A DNA stretch of 64,000 bases, taken from Emydura subglobosa (taxonomy: Eukaryota; Chordata; Testudines; Chelidae). The DNA lies in the NCBI GenBank assembly GCA_007922225.1, contig ML680005.1, positions 124,001 through 188,000 of the forward strand. Reading direction: 5' to 3'. Each line of letters begins with the position of its first letter. Position 1 is the stretch's first letter. Of the stretch, positions 36,443 through 46,539 are shown one piece after another. Below the pieces are notes generated by a model. It did not search any database. It saw only the letters and a list, made by a program, of their open reading frames with translations, and was not told the origin of the DNA. The translations under genes and the position numbers were made by a program.

Positions 36443-36593
36443 CACTCTTCCTATGATACCAAATCTTCCAATTACCCTGCCCACCCTTTGGCCTCACATA
36501 CCCATCTTCCCCAGGGCAGGACTGGGGCTGCGAAGGAGACTGGAAGGTGCCAAGTGTTAAGGTGCTGGGGAACCTCTGGTGGCTTCTGGTTCT

Positions 36594-37856
36594 TCAGGTG
36601 CTATTGGCCTGTTCCTGCTCAAAGAGGGCCATGGCCAGGTGTGAGCGGGAGGAGAGCCCCTCCAGGTTACTGAGCACACAGCGGTGATACAGTTCCTCAC
36701 TCAGCCGGGGATTGCAGCTCCTCAGCACATATTTCTGCACCAGTCCTGGCTCCACAGCTCGGAACAGGTGCAGGCCAGAATAGCGAAGGAAGACGTCAAA
36801 TACTTCCATGCTCTCCAGCACCTCATCCCGATCCAAAATGTCAGCCGCCAGCTTGGTGCGTGCTGCCATGTAGTCAGAGTTGTAGAAACAAGCCTCAGCA
36901 AAGGCATGACGGTCAAAGTGCCCATCCCTAAGGAAGTCAGTGCTGGAGGAGGAGGCCTGCTCACCATGGTACATCAGCACTGGGTTGAACTCCTGGAAGT
37001 GCATTGGAAAGAAGACCTGCCAGTTGCTGATGGTGTTCATGCGGCAGCGATTCAGGAACTCCATGTTAACCTCTGTCCAAACACTGGTCAAGAAGAAGAG
37101 GGTGTCTACAGGGTGCTTCTTTGACACTATGTCCATGAGCTTTACCTGGGATGCCACCTCGGTTTTGACGCTGATCCAGGGAATTTTCACCTCTGCATAG
37201 CGTTTTTCTAGCTCCCCCACCATGGCTTTGACCCCAGCAAAGACATCCAGCTGGCTGACCCGCTGGGCATCATAAGGCTGGTAGATGAAGAGCAGGGTTA
37301 GCAGGGCATTGTCATGTGTGTCCAGTGTGTTCATGGCAAACATGTCCAGGAAGTTGCTCACAAAGTCCAGGTCCTGCACTGTCAGGGGCAGCACCAGCTG
37401 CACACATGTGGCCTCAGTGACATAGGGCATGGGGATGATCTCCACCTTGCTGAGGGGCCGCACTAGGCTCACCCGCTTGGCCAGAACATGGCTGTGGCCC
37501 TTCTGGGTCACAGCCTCCAGCAAGAGGTCCAGCATGTACTCCATGCCTCGTGTGGGGTCAAAGCGCCGGTAGCCATTCAACAATTGCTGCTTGTAGAAAC
37601 GAAGCTGGGGTTGGTAGCGGTTGTTGAGCTGCTCGAGCGCTGCCTCAATGATGTCACTAACATCAGCTTTGCTAGCTCCAGACAGTTCACACTTGGGGGA
37701 GCCATCAGGGCAGGAGAAGAGGTGCTGCTCTGTGAAGTAGTCCCAGCTGATCACCTCAAAGCGGGATTTGGGGACAAAGGGTGCATTGATGCCTATGGGC
37801 CATGTCAGCCCCCCCTCGCCTGCTGGTGTCAGTGACGTCAGGTTCCTGATCTGCAT
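36594..37856 (-). CDS. CHPF2: CHPF2 coding exon 4 (last)
   Basis: Residues 343-762 and the TGA stop (36596-36594). It begins MQIRNLTSL after acceptor ttcttcacag. It encodes the whole C-terminal GT7-like domain: [44 protein letters not shown] ([11 protein letters not shown]), the [10 protein letters not shown] block lacking the Asp-X-Asp pair, [19 protein letters not shown], and the [15 protein letters not shown] end. The open frame extends a little upstream into the intron, so it is the homology that fixes the acceptor. Confidence 0.97.
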   Translation of the reverse strand: MQIRNLTSLTPAGEGGLTWPIGINAPFVPKSRFEVISWDYFTEQHLFSCPDGSPKCELSGASKADVSDIIEAALEQLNNRYQPQLRFYKQQLLNGYRRFDPTRGMEYMLDLLLEAVTQKGHSHVLAKRVSLVRPLSKVEIIPMPYVTEATCVQLVLPLTVQDLDFVSNFLDMFAMNTLDTHDNALLTLLFIYQPYDAQRVSQLDVFAGVKAMVGELEKRYAEVKIPWISVKTEVASQVKLMDIVSKKHPVDTLFFLTSVWTEVNMEFLNRCRMNTISNWQVFFPMHFQEFNPVLMYHGEQASSSSTDFLRDGHFDRHAFAEACFYNSDYMAARTKLAADILDRDEVLESMEVFDVFLRYSGLHLFRAVEPGLVQKYVLRSCNPRLSEELYHRCVLSNLEGLSSRSHLAMALFEQEQANST

Positions 37857-40800
37857 CTGTGAAGAAAGTAGACTCCTATTTACAGAATCACAGATGTAGG
37901 GTTGCAAAGGACCTTACGAGGTCACCTAGTGCAGTCCTCCATGCTGAGGCAGGACCAAATATACCCTAGATCACCCCTGACATGTTTGTCCAAACTGTTC
38001 TTAAAAACCTCCAATGACAAGGATTCTGCAAGCCTCCGTGGAAGCCTGTTCCAGAGTTTAGCTACCCGTAGAGTCAGAAATCTTTTCTAATATCTATCCT
38101 AGATCTCCCTTGCTGCAGATGAAGCCCATTACTTCTTGTCTTACCTTCAGTGGACATGGAGAACAATTGATCCCCGTCCTCTTTATAACAGCCCTTCACA
38201 GATTTAAAGACTTATCAGGTTTCCTCCCTACCGAGTCTTCTTTTCTCAAGAGTAAACATGCCCAGTTTAACCTTTTCTCAGGTTTTCTAAACCTTTTATA
38301 CTTTGTATTGCTCTTCTCTGCATTCTCTCCAATTTGTCCATATCTTTCCTAAAGCGTGGTACTCAAAACATTGACACAATACTCCAGCTGAGGCCTCACC
38401 AGTGCCAAGCAGAGTGGGACAAATACCTCCCTTGTGTTACACGACATTCCTGTTACTACACCCCCGAAGAGTAGCCTTTTCACAACTATATCACAGTAGG
38501 CGCATATTGAATTTATAATGCACAATAACCCCCAGATACTTTTAAGCAATACTACATCTAGTTAGTTATTCCCCATTTTGTAGTCTTCCTTCTGGTTTTT
38601 CTATCTCAAACCCTACCATGATGTTACCCCGTTTTATTTTCCTTTTATCTTCACCCAGACACTTTCAACTTATCAGCCTCTCACCTCCTAGTGGACTCAG
38701 AACAAATGTTGCATTATACATCAAGAATACATACACTTCCTCCCTTTTCTCCCACCTGTCCTTCCTGAACAAGCACTAGCCTTCTATACAAATATTCCAG
38801 TCATGATTTTTATCCCACCAAGTCTCTGATGCCAATTAAGTCATAACTTAGCTTGTGTACTATTACATCCAGTTGTTCCCCATTCTCCTTGCTTTTGTGT
38901 ATAGACAACCATAATGTTGAGCAAATTCCTCCACTGTTTTCCTTCTTGTTGCTCCTAAGACCATACTGTAATTTTCCATCACCCCTCAACTTTTAGCCCT
39001 CTATTAAAGTCACCCTTTAAAACAAAAAACAAAAAAAACCCACCTACCTGCAGGTTTAGAATAACAGAATCATAGATTAGGGTTGGAAGGGACTTCAGAA
39101 GGTCATCTAGTCCAACAAAGCAGGACCAACCCCAGCTAAATAGGGCCAGATGCAATGCACCCAAGGGTTCTGAGGGAGTTGGCTGATGTGATTTCAGAGC
39201 TCGTGACAACAGGGGGAGGTCCCTGAGGACTGGAAAAAAGCAAATATAGTGCCCATCTTCAAGAAAGGGAGGAAAGAGGATCCAGGGAACTACAGACCGG
39301 TCAGCCTCACTTCAATCCCTGGAAAAATCATGGAGCAGGTCCTCAAGGAATCCATTTTAAGGCACTTGGAAGAGAGGAAGGTGATCAGGAACAGTCAACA
39401 TGGATTCACCAAGGGAAAGTCATGCCTGACCAACCTGATTGCTTTCTATGATGAGGTGACTGGCTCTGTGGATGTGGGGAAAGCGGTGGACGTGATATAC
39501 CTTGACTTTAGCAAAGTTTTTTATACGGTCTCTCACACTATTCTTATCAGCAAGTTAAAGAAGTATGGGTTGGATGAATGGACTATAAAATGGACAGAGA
39601 ACTGGCTACAGCATAGGGCTCAACGAGTAGTGATCAACGGCTCCAGGTCTAGCTGGCAGCCAGTCACAAGCAGAGTGCCTTAGGGGTCAGTCCTGGGACC
39701 GGTTTTGTTCAACATCTTCATTAATGATCTGGAGGATGGGGTACATTACACCCTCAGCAAGTTTGCAGATGACACTAAGCTAGGGGGAGTGGCAGATACC
39801 CTGGAAGGTAGGGATAGGATATAGAGTGACCTAGACAAACTGGAGGATTATAGAATCATAGAATATTAGAGTTGGAAGGGACCTCAGGAGGTATCTAGTC
39901 CAACCCCCTGCTCAAAGCAGGACTAACCTCAGCTATATCATCCCAGCCAGGGCTTTGTCAAGCCTCAGCTTAAAAACCTCTGAAGATGGAGATTCCACCA
40001 CCTCCCTAGGTAACCCATTCCAGTGCTTCACCACCCTCCTAGTGAAAAACTAATCCCGATCTGCTGGCAATGCTCCTACTAATGCAGCCCAATACGCTAT
40101 TAGCCTTCTTGGCAACCAGGGCACACTGCTGACTCATATCCAGCTTCTTATCCACTGTAACCCCCAGGTCCTTTTCTGCAGAACTGCTGCCTAGCTCATC
40201 GGTCCCCAGTCTGTTGCTGTGTATGGGATTCTTCCTTCCTAAGTGGAGGACTCTGCACTTTTCTTTGTTGAACCTCATTAGATTTCTTTTGGGCCAACCC
40301 CAAAGGGGTAAATGGACTGATCCCTCCTTCCCACCTAGAGCTTCCTGACTCCTTGGTGGTGCAGGACGGTAATGATTCTGATACCACACCCTCCTCATGC
40401 AGGGGCTTTTTCTATGGAGGAGCCTGCCACTGAAGGGCTGTTAGAAATTCTCCCCTGCTGGAATCCACTAGGGTCTGTTCCCTCATAGACCTTGAAAAAA
40501 AGAGATCCTGTTTGACCTCACACTCCATCTCTGCCTCACAGGCTCCCTGCCAGTGTTCCCACACTCTGATACCTGGAGTTGCTGGATCTCCTGATAAACT
40601 CTGTCCAGCTGGATCCTGCTGAAATGCTTGTGCAGCCGGTACATGAGGGTCGCCTCAGAAACAGGGTGCACAGTGAGCGCCGCCTGGAAGTCCTCACCCT
40701 CCTCCTTCTCTAGGTCTGCGTTTTTGGCCAGTTCATAGGAGCGGTAATGCTGGCCCTGAAATGGACGAGACCCAGGAAGACTAGTTAGGAACCCTGGGAT

Positions 40801-43800
40801 TCACAGTGGGCCCTCCCTCCCCCACTCTGAAAGGGGTGAGAGCCAGAGAGACAAACACTTGGGCATTGGGGGTGGGTTTCACCCTCCTCCCCTCACTTCA
40901 TATATCAGAGGGGAATCCAGTCTTCTTGTTCTTTATTTCTGTCCCCGGCTGCTCCTGCACCTCCTTGAAAAGTTGTGAAATTGCCATTTCTAAGGAGGAT
41001 GTGAATGAAATGCAATTAAATCTGTTCTCTCAAATTACTGGCTACCTCCACCTCCCAAGTGCTCTAGGTGATGACTAGGCCCTTGCCGCATGCTGCTATC
41101 CCCACACCTCCTTTCTTCCCAATACTTCACAGCACAGGTGTGGGGGCACTCACCCCTTTGCCCTATGACATAGGCTTGTGAGGGTGTGGAGTCTATCGGA
41201 CTGAGGCTGTGTCCTAGCCCCTGAAGGGACAATACCTGGTGCTGGGAGACACAACTGATGCCCAGGAAGTCGATGATGCAGCGTCCCAGCCACTCATCTG
41301 GGCGCACGCTGAGAATCTCATTACGGCAGCTGTCCAGGTGCTGATGCAGCTTGAGCAGCAGGCTCCGGGAAAGCAAGTAGCCAAAGCCTCCATGGCAGTA
41401 GCGGGCCTGTTCATCCCCACCAATGAACTCCTCAGCCCGGCCCAGGTAGACATCCTGGTTAATGCTAAGGTGCGTCACCAGGGCCTTGATCTGCTCGGCC
41501 TGGGCATAGGTGTCATCCTGCATGACGTAGAACCAGTCATAGTCACCCACAAAGTGCTGGTGAATGTAACGCATGGTCTCATACATCAGCCAGACAGGGC
41601 GTTCATCCCCATGTGACACCAGCACCATACCATGTGGCACCTTAGCACTGCGCAACCCTGTGAAGTACAGCAGGTGTGGGAAGTGATGGGCCACTGTCTT
41701 GTTCACTGCCACAGCCAGCGTGTTCACGGTTGCCTTGGAGGTTAGCACAGCCACAAAGAGCCGTTCATGGAAGCCCAGCTCTGTCTGGATATAGCGAGTC
41801 CTGTAGGGAAAAGACATGGTTACAACACAAGCAGCTGGGAGAAGGGAAAGAAACTGATCTATCCCTATACTCACATCAGAGGCAGAGGGGCATCCATATC
41901 CACAATTGATGCAGAGAAATCTGATTCCTTTCAAAGCTCTGTCTTAGGGTGCAGCTGTGTGGATACATTACTAATGAGCTCACATTTTTAAGGCATCTTC
42001 CTACTTCATGGAAACCAAAGCCAGTTAGCATCCTAATACTTGTATCCAACTATACAAAAAGATGGCATCACCCACGAAAGAAAGACTGCCCCCTCTGGGC
42101 TGGGATGTAGCAGTGGTTTAACAGCCACACAGCAATGCTGAACAAGTTTAGGGCAAGAAGTGAAGCTAACTGCTGTATTTAATAGAAATTGTAAGGGGAG
42201 GCGGGGGGAAGAGGAGAGTTCAAGGGGGCAAAACGTAAATATATGAGATGCAGGAATCAAGATGTGATCCCCAGGGCAACAGTGCCACAGAATCTTTAAC
42301 AACCATAAATGATCAGAATCTTGCTTTTATATCATACTTGAAAGATAGCACTCCGGCAGCACTGACAGAGGTGAAACTGATCCCAATGGATCTACCCACC
42401 CAGAGTACAGCACCACTTAGTGCCACATGATAGCATTGGGAGCAGCACTAAGGGGGGACTGCACTCCCTACCGAGCCCCACCCCGCCCCCCTCTCCCTGC
42501 AGCCTCTGTCTCCTATCCAAGTACTAGGAATACAGAAATTGCCAGACTGGATCTGACCAGAGGTCCATCTGGTCCATTCTCTTGTCTCTGATGGTGACCA
42601 GCACCACGTGTTTCAGAGGAAGCTGAAAGAAGCCTCCTAACCGCTAGTAGTTAGATTGAACTCTGAAGCAGCAGGTTAAATACTTCTAAAATGTATGTCA
42701 GCGCTGCAATAAAGTTTGGCCTCACTGCCATCCTGTGGCACTGAGTGAAAAGTATTTCCTTTGATCGGTTTTGAATTTCCCACCTTTTAGTTTAATTGAA
42801 TGTCCCCTTTTTCTTGTGTTTTGAGACAGGGAGAACAGAAGTTGCTGATCTCTCTTTAGACCCCCTATTATTTTATATACTTTAATCATGTCATGTCATT
42901 TAATCATAATTATTGGTCTCCTTTCAGAGGTAACAGTCCCAGTCTTTTTAGTCACTTCATAAAAGAAGATTTTTTCCAGTCACCTAATCATTCTTGTCTT
43001 CCTTCGCTGAACTCTCTCTATTCTATTCTTTGTGCTGTACACAGTACCCAGATGACGCCACATCACTGACTTATATAAATGCATTCATTTTTTGTTTATT
43101 ATTCTCCATTCCATTCCTGATGTAACCGAACATCGTTTGCTTTTTTTGGCTGCTGCTGCTGCAGACTGAGAAAAGATATCCATGTAGCTGTCTCCAGTAA
43201 TGCTAGGTCCCTTTCCTGAGTTGGTTTTGAACTGTGCAAGGTATGAGTAGGTTAACTTTTTTCCTCCAAAGTGCACTGCTTTGCAGTGAGCAACGTTGCA
43301 TTTAATTTGCCATTATGTTGCCCATTCATCAAGCTTGCTAAGGTCTCTCTGAAGTTCCTCATGGTCTGCTCTGGACTTGACTAATCAAAATAACTGTTAT
43401 CTGCAAACCGCTCACTCCTGTGGTGGGATGTCTATCCAACACTGTAATGAAAGGAGTTCAGACTGGAGCTAGGGAGCTCAATTAAAATGCCTGGCCATAC
43501 CAGCTGGGTGGGCCAGGCACAGTGACTGGGAGAGGAACTGGGGTTAGCATAAACAGAGAAACCTGTGGCAGAAGGGGGTGACAGTTGAATATAATATGAG
43601 GGGTTTAATGAGAGTCTCGGGGAAATGGGGTACTCTACTACATTTTTTAAGGATATGTAGCAAAGAGTGTAGTGGCATGGATGTAAGAGGAATATAGTAG
43701 GTGATGGTTATACTCCGTAGATGAGTCTGCTTTGCCATAAAGCATAAGAAAACGAAGACGAAGGGGGCCGCAGAGAGAGAGGTAGGAACACTATAGGTGC

Positions 43801-45151
43801 TCTCTGGATTGGAGAATGGAAAGAGTTCTTGGAGACATTCAATTTACGACCAAGAGAGAAATAAAAGATCAAGCCAAAGGAGGATGGAAGGGGGTTTAAA
43901 TGTATACTTCTATTCTATACTTTACATTTATTGGGTGATTCCAGGAGGGAATGCAGTGAATCCTAACTCTGCAAGAAGGATGAACTCAGAAAGCCTCCTT
44001 GCAGGCTTAGTAGAAAGAAGTCCAAAAAGTTTGAGGGATTGAACCTTGACTTGCTTGCCTGAAACCCATTGTGGAGGGCAGACCTGGGTGCCTCTACAAT
44101 CACTGGTGAGGGGTGGCATGAAGCACCTAAGAAGGGATTAGATGACTGGAAATCTTGAGGAAAGAGCATATGAACCACTGGGATCATGATCAAATGTGAC
44201 ACTGGATGGAGGGATTGGACATTTTATTGGTTGGACTTTTTGCTACCCTGAAAGGTGTGGCACTAAATTGTGACCTGGCCAGAGAGGCCACCAATCAGGG
44301 AAGTGCCTGCTATGTCATACTCATTGATGAAGAGGCACACCTGCAGTGAGTGCACTCTTCTACAAACTCTTCTTCCCAGATCATTAACAAACAATATTGA
44401 TCCTAGAATGCAATCTTGAGGTCCTGGCTATTAACTTTATGTCATGATGAATATTGACTACTTATTCCTTCTCCTTGTGTTCTTTCTCTTAGCCAGTGTT
44501 TGATCCACGACAATACTTTGCCTCTCACTCCTTGACTACTTAATTTCTTTAGTAGCCTTTTGTGAGCCATCTTATCCAAGCCCTTTTGAAAATTCAACTA
44601 AATTGTCAACTGCTTCTCCTTTATCTGCTCTTTTGCCACATTCAAAAGAATTCTAATAAATTAGTGGGACACAATTTTCCTTTGTAGAAACTGTGCTGGT
44701 TATACCCTGTCACATCATGATCTTCCAGCTATTTTATTATGCTATATTTTAGTTTCAACAAACTAACCCAGCCTGACCCTGTTTAGCCTGTAAGAGCTGA
44801 TGGGACCCCCAATGTTAGCCATAGGCAATCACCTTCACCACACAATGACTTGCTTAAAAGGAGTGTTTCTTACCTGAGCACTTTCTTGTAAGGCTTGTTG
44901 GGGTCTCGGTAGTAGGGAACAATCCTGGGTTTGAAGTCTTCATCATTCTGGCCTGGCCTTCCTCCAGCAGCAGAGTCCTGCTGCATTTTCCCTATAAACA
45001 GCCCATTATTTATCCCTGCGTCCATGCAAGTATCCTCCGCATCACTCTGGATCCAAGAGACACGCAGCAGGCTTAGACTGCATCCCAAGGAGAGGCCCAG
45101 GATGAGTGGCAGTGCAGGCCGCAGGAAGGCAAGGAGAGTAGCCAGACGCAT
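36594..45151 (-). CDS. CHPF2: Chondroitin polymerizing factor 2 (gene, four coding exons)
   Basis: Coding exons 45151-44874, 41800-41236, 40755-40573 and 37856-36594 join in frame to 762 codons (the human protein has 772). CHPF2 is a Golgi type II membrane protein of the chondroitin synthase family; it supports polymerisation of the glucuronic acid/N-acetylgalactosamine chain together with CHSY proteins, and glucuronyltransferase activity has also been reported. Visible: a membrane anchor at about residues 9-30, the [11 protein letters not shown] stem end, a GT31-like N-terminal domain with MQDDTYAQ (Asp188-Asp189), [18 protein letters not shown], and a GT7-like C-terminal domain. At residues 600-602 it has Ser-Val-Trp where catalytic chondroitin synthases carry Asp-Val-Asp, as expected for the CHPF group. 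The C-terminus [14 protein letters not shown] matches vertebrate CHPF2. The first ATG in frame is at 45151. It is head to head with ABCF2. Confidence 0.97.
37885..39055 (-). repeat. CR1 in CHPF2 intron 3, sense to the gene
   Basis: The 3' end (reversed: accctacatctgtgattctg) lies 28 bases from the splice acceptor of the last exon. The CR1 order continues (agtgcagtcctccatgctg, then ttgtccaaactgttcttaa) to about 38560, with noncoding 5' parts to about 39055 (ccaagtctctgatgccaatt). Oriented with transcription of CHPF2. Confidence 0.85.
39058..39140 (-). repeat. Isolated CR1 3' tail
   Basis: Starts agaatcatagattagggttg then gaagggacttcagaaggtc and ends at 'cccagctaaat', where a plus-strand CR1 body begins directly. 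Confidence 0.75.
39141..39848 (+). repeat. CR1 reverse transcriptase body (5' part of a rearranged copy)
   Basis: The frame at 39249-39683 has RT motifs: [57 protein letters not shown] stop (TAG where other copies have CAG) interrupts it before [20 protein letters not shown]; then comes an intact [11 protein letters not shown] catalytic block. It ends at 'ctggaggatt', mid-protein, where the next segment starts in the opposite orientation. Confidence 0.9.
39849..40297 (-). repeat. CR1 3' half in inverted orientation
   Basis: Read on the minus strand it runs from 'ttggcccaaaagaaatcta' (40297) through 'tgcagagtcctccacttag' and 'ggacctgggggttacagtg' to the 3' tail 'ctaatattctatgattctat' (39849). 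An internal stretch of several hundred bases is missing (joined at 'agatcgggattagtttttc'). It begins at the same internal CR1 position where the preceding plus-strand part stops. Confidence 0.9.
40298..40572. other. CHPF2 intron 3, nothing recognised
   Basis: Apart from the splice donor at 40571-40572, I see no element here. Confidence 0.5.
40573..40755 (-). CDS. CHPF2: CHPF2 coding exon 3
   Basis: Residues 282-342 (61 codons, phase 0 at both ends). It starts [12 protein letters not shown], includes the acidic [11 protein letters not shown] and the [18 protein letters not shown] segment that links the two transferase-like domains, and ends EIQQLQ. Splice sites are ccatttcag/ggc and ctccag/gtatcaga. 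Confidence 0.95.
41236..41800 (-). CDS. CHPF2: CHPF2 coding exon 2
   Basis: Residues 93-281. Acceptor ttttccctacag/g and donor caccag/gtattg on the minus strand. It encodes most of the GT31-like domain: [21 protein letters not shown], the MQDDTYAQ metal-binding-type motif, [36 protein letters not shown] and [20 protein letters not shown]. It ends in phase 0. Confidence 0.97.
42528..43440 (-). repeat. CR1 in CHPF2 intron 1, 3' part
   Basis: Minus-oriented CR1 (sense to CHPF2). The 3' end is 'ccagactggatctgaccaga' then 'ggtccatctggtcc'. Near 43140 a (TGC)n-type stretch reads 'ggctgctgctgctgcag'. The body continues after an insertion at about 43405-44355. Confidence 0.75.
43405..44355. mobile_element. 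Unidentified ~0.95-kb insertion in the CR1
   Basis: The CR1 sequence is interrupted around 'atctgcaaaccgctcactc' on the left and resumes near 'cactcttctacaaactcttc' on the right. The 5-base word CACTC is present at both edges and could be a target-site duplication. The insert starts ctgtggtgggatgtctatcc and has LTR-like features ('attaaaatgcctgg') but no coding frame. Identity is unknown. Confidence 0.4.
44360..44800 (-). repeat. CR1 in CHPF2 intron 1, 5' part
   Basis: Continues the copy at 42528: 'atcattaacaaacaatattg' then 'atcctagaatgcaatcttg', 'tgtgagccatcttatccaa', 'gaaactgtgctggttatacc', in the order known for CR1 copies on this strand. Confidence 0.7.
44874..45151 (-). CDS. CHPF2: CHPF2 coding exon 1
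   Basis: Residues 1-92 plus two bases of codon 93. It holds the short cytoplasmic tail, the signal anchor ([20 protein letters not shown]) and the stem up to KPYKKVLR. The donor is ctcag/gtaagaaa on the minus strand. The acidic stretch between residues 36 and 65 ([10 protein letters not shown]...QNDEDFKP) is the variable part of the family. A strong acceptor candidate (polypyrimidine ctccctttttccag) lies just upstream, so the exon probably begins at 45216 with a 65-base untranslated part. Confidence 0.95.
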
Positions 45152-45165
45152 GGCAGAGCTATCAT
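45073..45165 (-). other. Overlapping upstream reading frame at the CHPF2 start
   Basis: An ATG 14 bases upstream of the CHPF2 start codon opens a 30-codon frame ([19 protein letters not shown]...) that overlaps the CHPF2 coding sequence in another frame and ends at 45073. It lies downstream of the likely acceptor at 45217-45219, so it should be in the mRNA. Such overlapping frames usually reduce translation of the main frame unless leaky scanning bypasses them. Confidence 0.55.
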
Positions 45166-45216
45166 GAAACAATATGCAGGATCTTCGACAAGGTAGTATC
45201 TAGAATCACAAAAAGT

Positions 45217-45219
45217 CTG
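45217..45219 (-). other. CHPF2: Candidate acceptor for CHPF2 first coding exon
   Basis: On the minus strand ctccctttttccag is followed by acttttt, a good polypyrimidine tract plus CAG. It would give an untranslated first exon further upstream, probably in the CpG-rich region near 46.5-47.2 kb. This is inferred from sequence alone. Confidence 0.45.
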
Positions 45220-46539
45220 GAAAAAGGGAGATCTAGAAATGCACCAGAACCTGACAGATCTAGAAAAGTGATCCAAACGCATGAAAGGATTTCCCACTTA
45301 AAGGCAGTAGTAGGCCACCGATCTAGCCCAGTCCTGAGTGTGTAACAGTGTCATAAACAAACCACAAAGTTCAGAGAATTTGGCAATATGCTCATGCTGG
45401 AAAGGGTATTAAATGAGCTCCAGGTAGTGTCCATGTCTGGGGACATGGCAAACCATTCCCAGCTCCTTGACAAGTGAGGCAGACAGGGCTCCAGCCCTGA
45501 GATCTGTGAATCCAGCCAGCTCCAGACAGATACAAACACTTTTCACATGGGATGCAATCAGAAAGTTTCCTAAATTTCCAACTACAGGCACCTTAGAAGC
45601 AGAGGGAGAAAGAAATCAGCATTCAGGTCCCCTGGAATAATAGTTGGAAACACTGACCCTTTTCAGCTAGTGGACCGTGTCTCAGTGGTGACTCAGGTTA
45701 ACACCCTGCATGACAGCCTGTCCCACCTGCTCATTTCTTAGTGCCCTACTGATGCACGTCTGACGGTCCCATCCAGGCTACCTAGAAAGATGGAAACTGA
45801 ACAACCAGAACTGCAGGATCAACTCTGTCTCAGTGACAACTATGCAGAGACTCAAATGAAGGTTAGGATACCCTAAACGCCAGAGCTGGAATTAAGTCCT
45901 CTTTGTCCCCTGCTAGAAGAGAGTTCAGAGGCTCCACTGCTGAGACCGGGTGAGTGGCCGGTGCTTCTTGTAGTGGGAAAGGATGAGGACCTTGGCAGAG
46001 GTAGTGGAGGGAAATAGGCTAGAAGGGCTTTTCCCTTTAAGATACATGCTCCAGTGCAGTCCCAGGCTGGGGAGACTGGCTGAGTCAGGATACTGGGCTT
46101 TTTACCCCTAAGGCCTTTGTTCTATTGCAACTTATTGGACATGTGTGCTCAACCTAACAAGCATCAGCATTACAGGACTTAGCTGGCAGCTCCATTGAGA
46201 CACGATGGAATAGGGCACAGAGAAAGAGCTCTCCTCTTCTCCCCAGAGATCTCCCAAGGCCAGGCTGAATGCCACTGGCAAGACACCGTGTGAGAAGGAA
46301 GCTTGTCCTGCTGATGCCTGGGCTGCCCAGCACCGACCCTCTGTGCACTGGAAATGGTCCCCGCTCTGCCCTGAAGGAGGGTGGCTGGCCGAGCCCTGGT
46401 CTCACCGACACGGGGATCAGCTGTTCCAGACTGAGGGGCTTGGGAAGACTCCGTCCAGCCCCCAGCTAGCTCCCAGTCTGCCTAGGAGTTGCCCTGCAGG
46501 GCCTGCAGTGGCTGCCAGGTACCTGTCAGATCCGCCCTG
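45220..46539. other. CHPF2 upstream intron, nothing recognised
   Basis: Moderate GC content with short frames only. I see no repeat that I can name and no conserved hairpin. The mammalian miR-671 hairpin that lies near CHPF2 was looked for and not seen. Confidence 0.4.

Noticed and set aside
36684..37124. 146-codon plus-strand frame
   Set aside because: Antisense shadow of the CHPF2 last exon.
39249..39683. Novel 144-codon protein
   Set aside because: Reverse transcriptase fragment of a CR1 LINE, with a premature stop.
45220..46539. miR-671 hairpin near CHPF2
   Set aside because: The mammalian miRNA lies close to CHPF2, but I find neither mature strand here on either strand.
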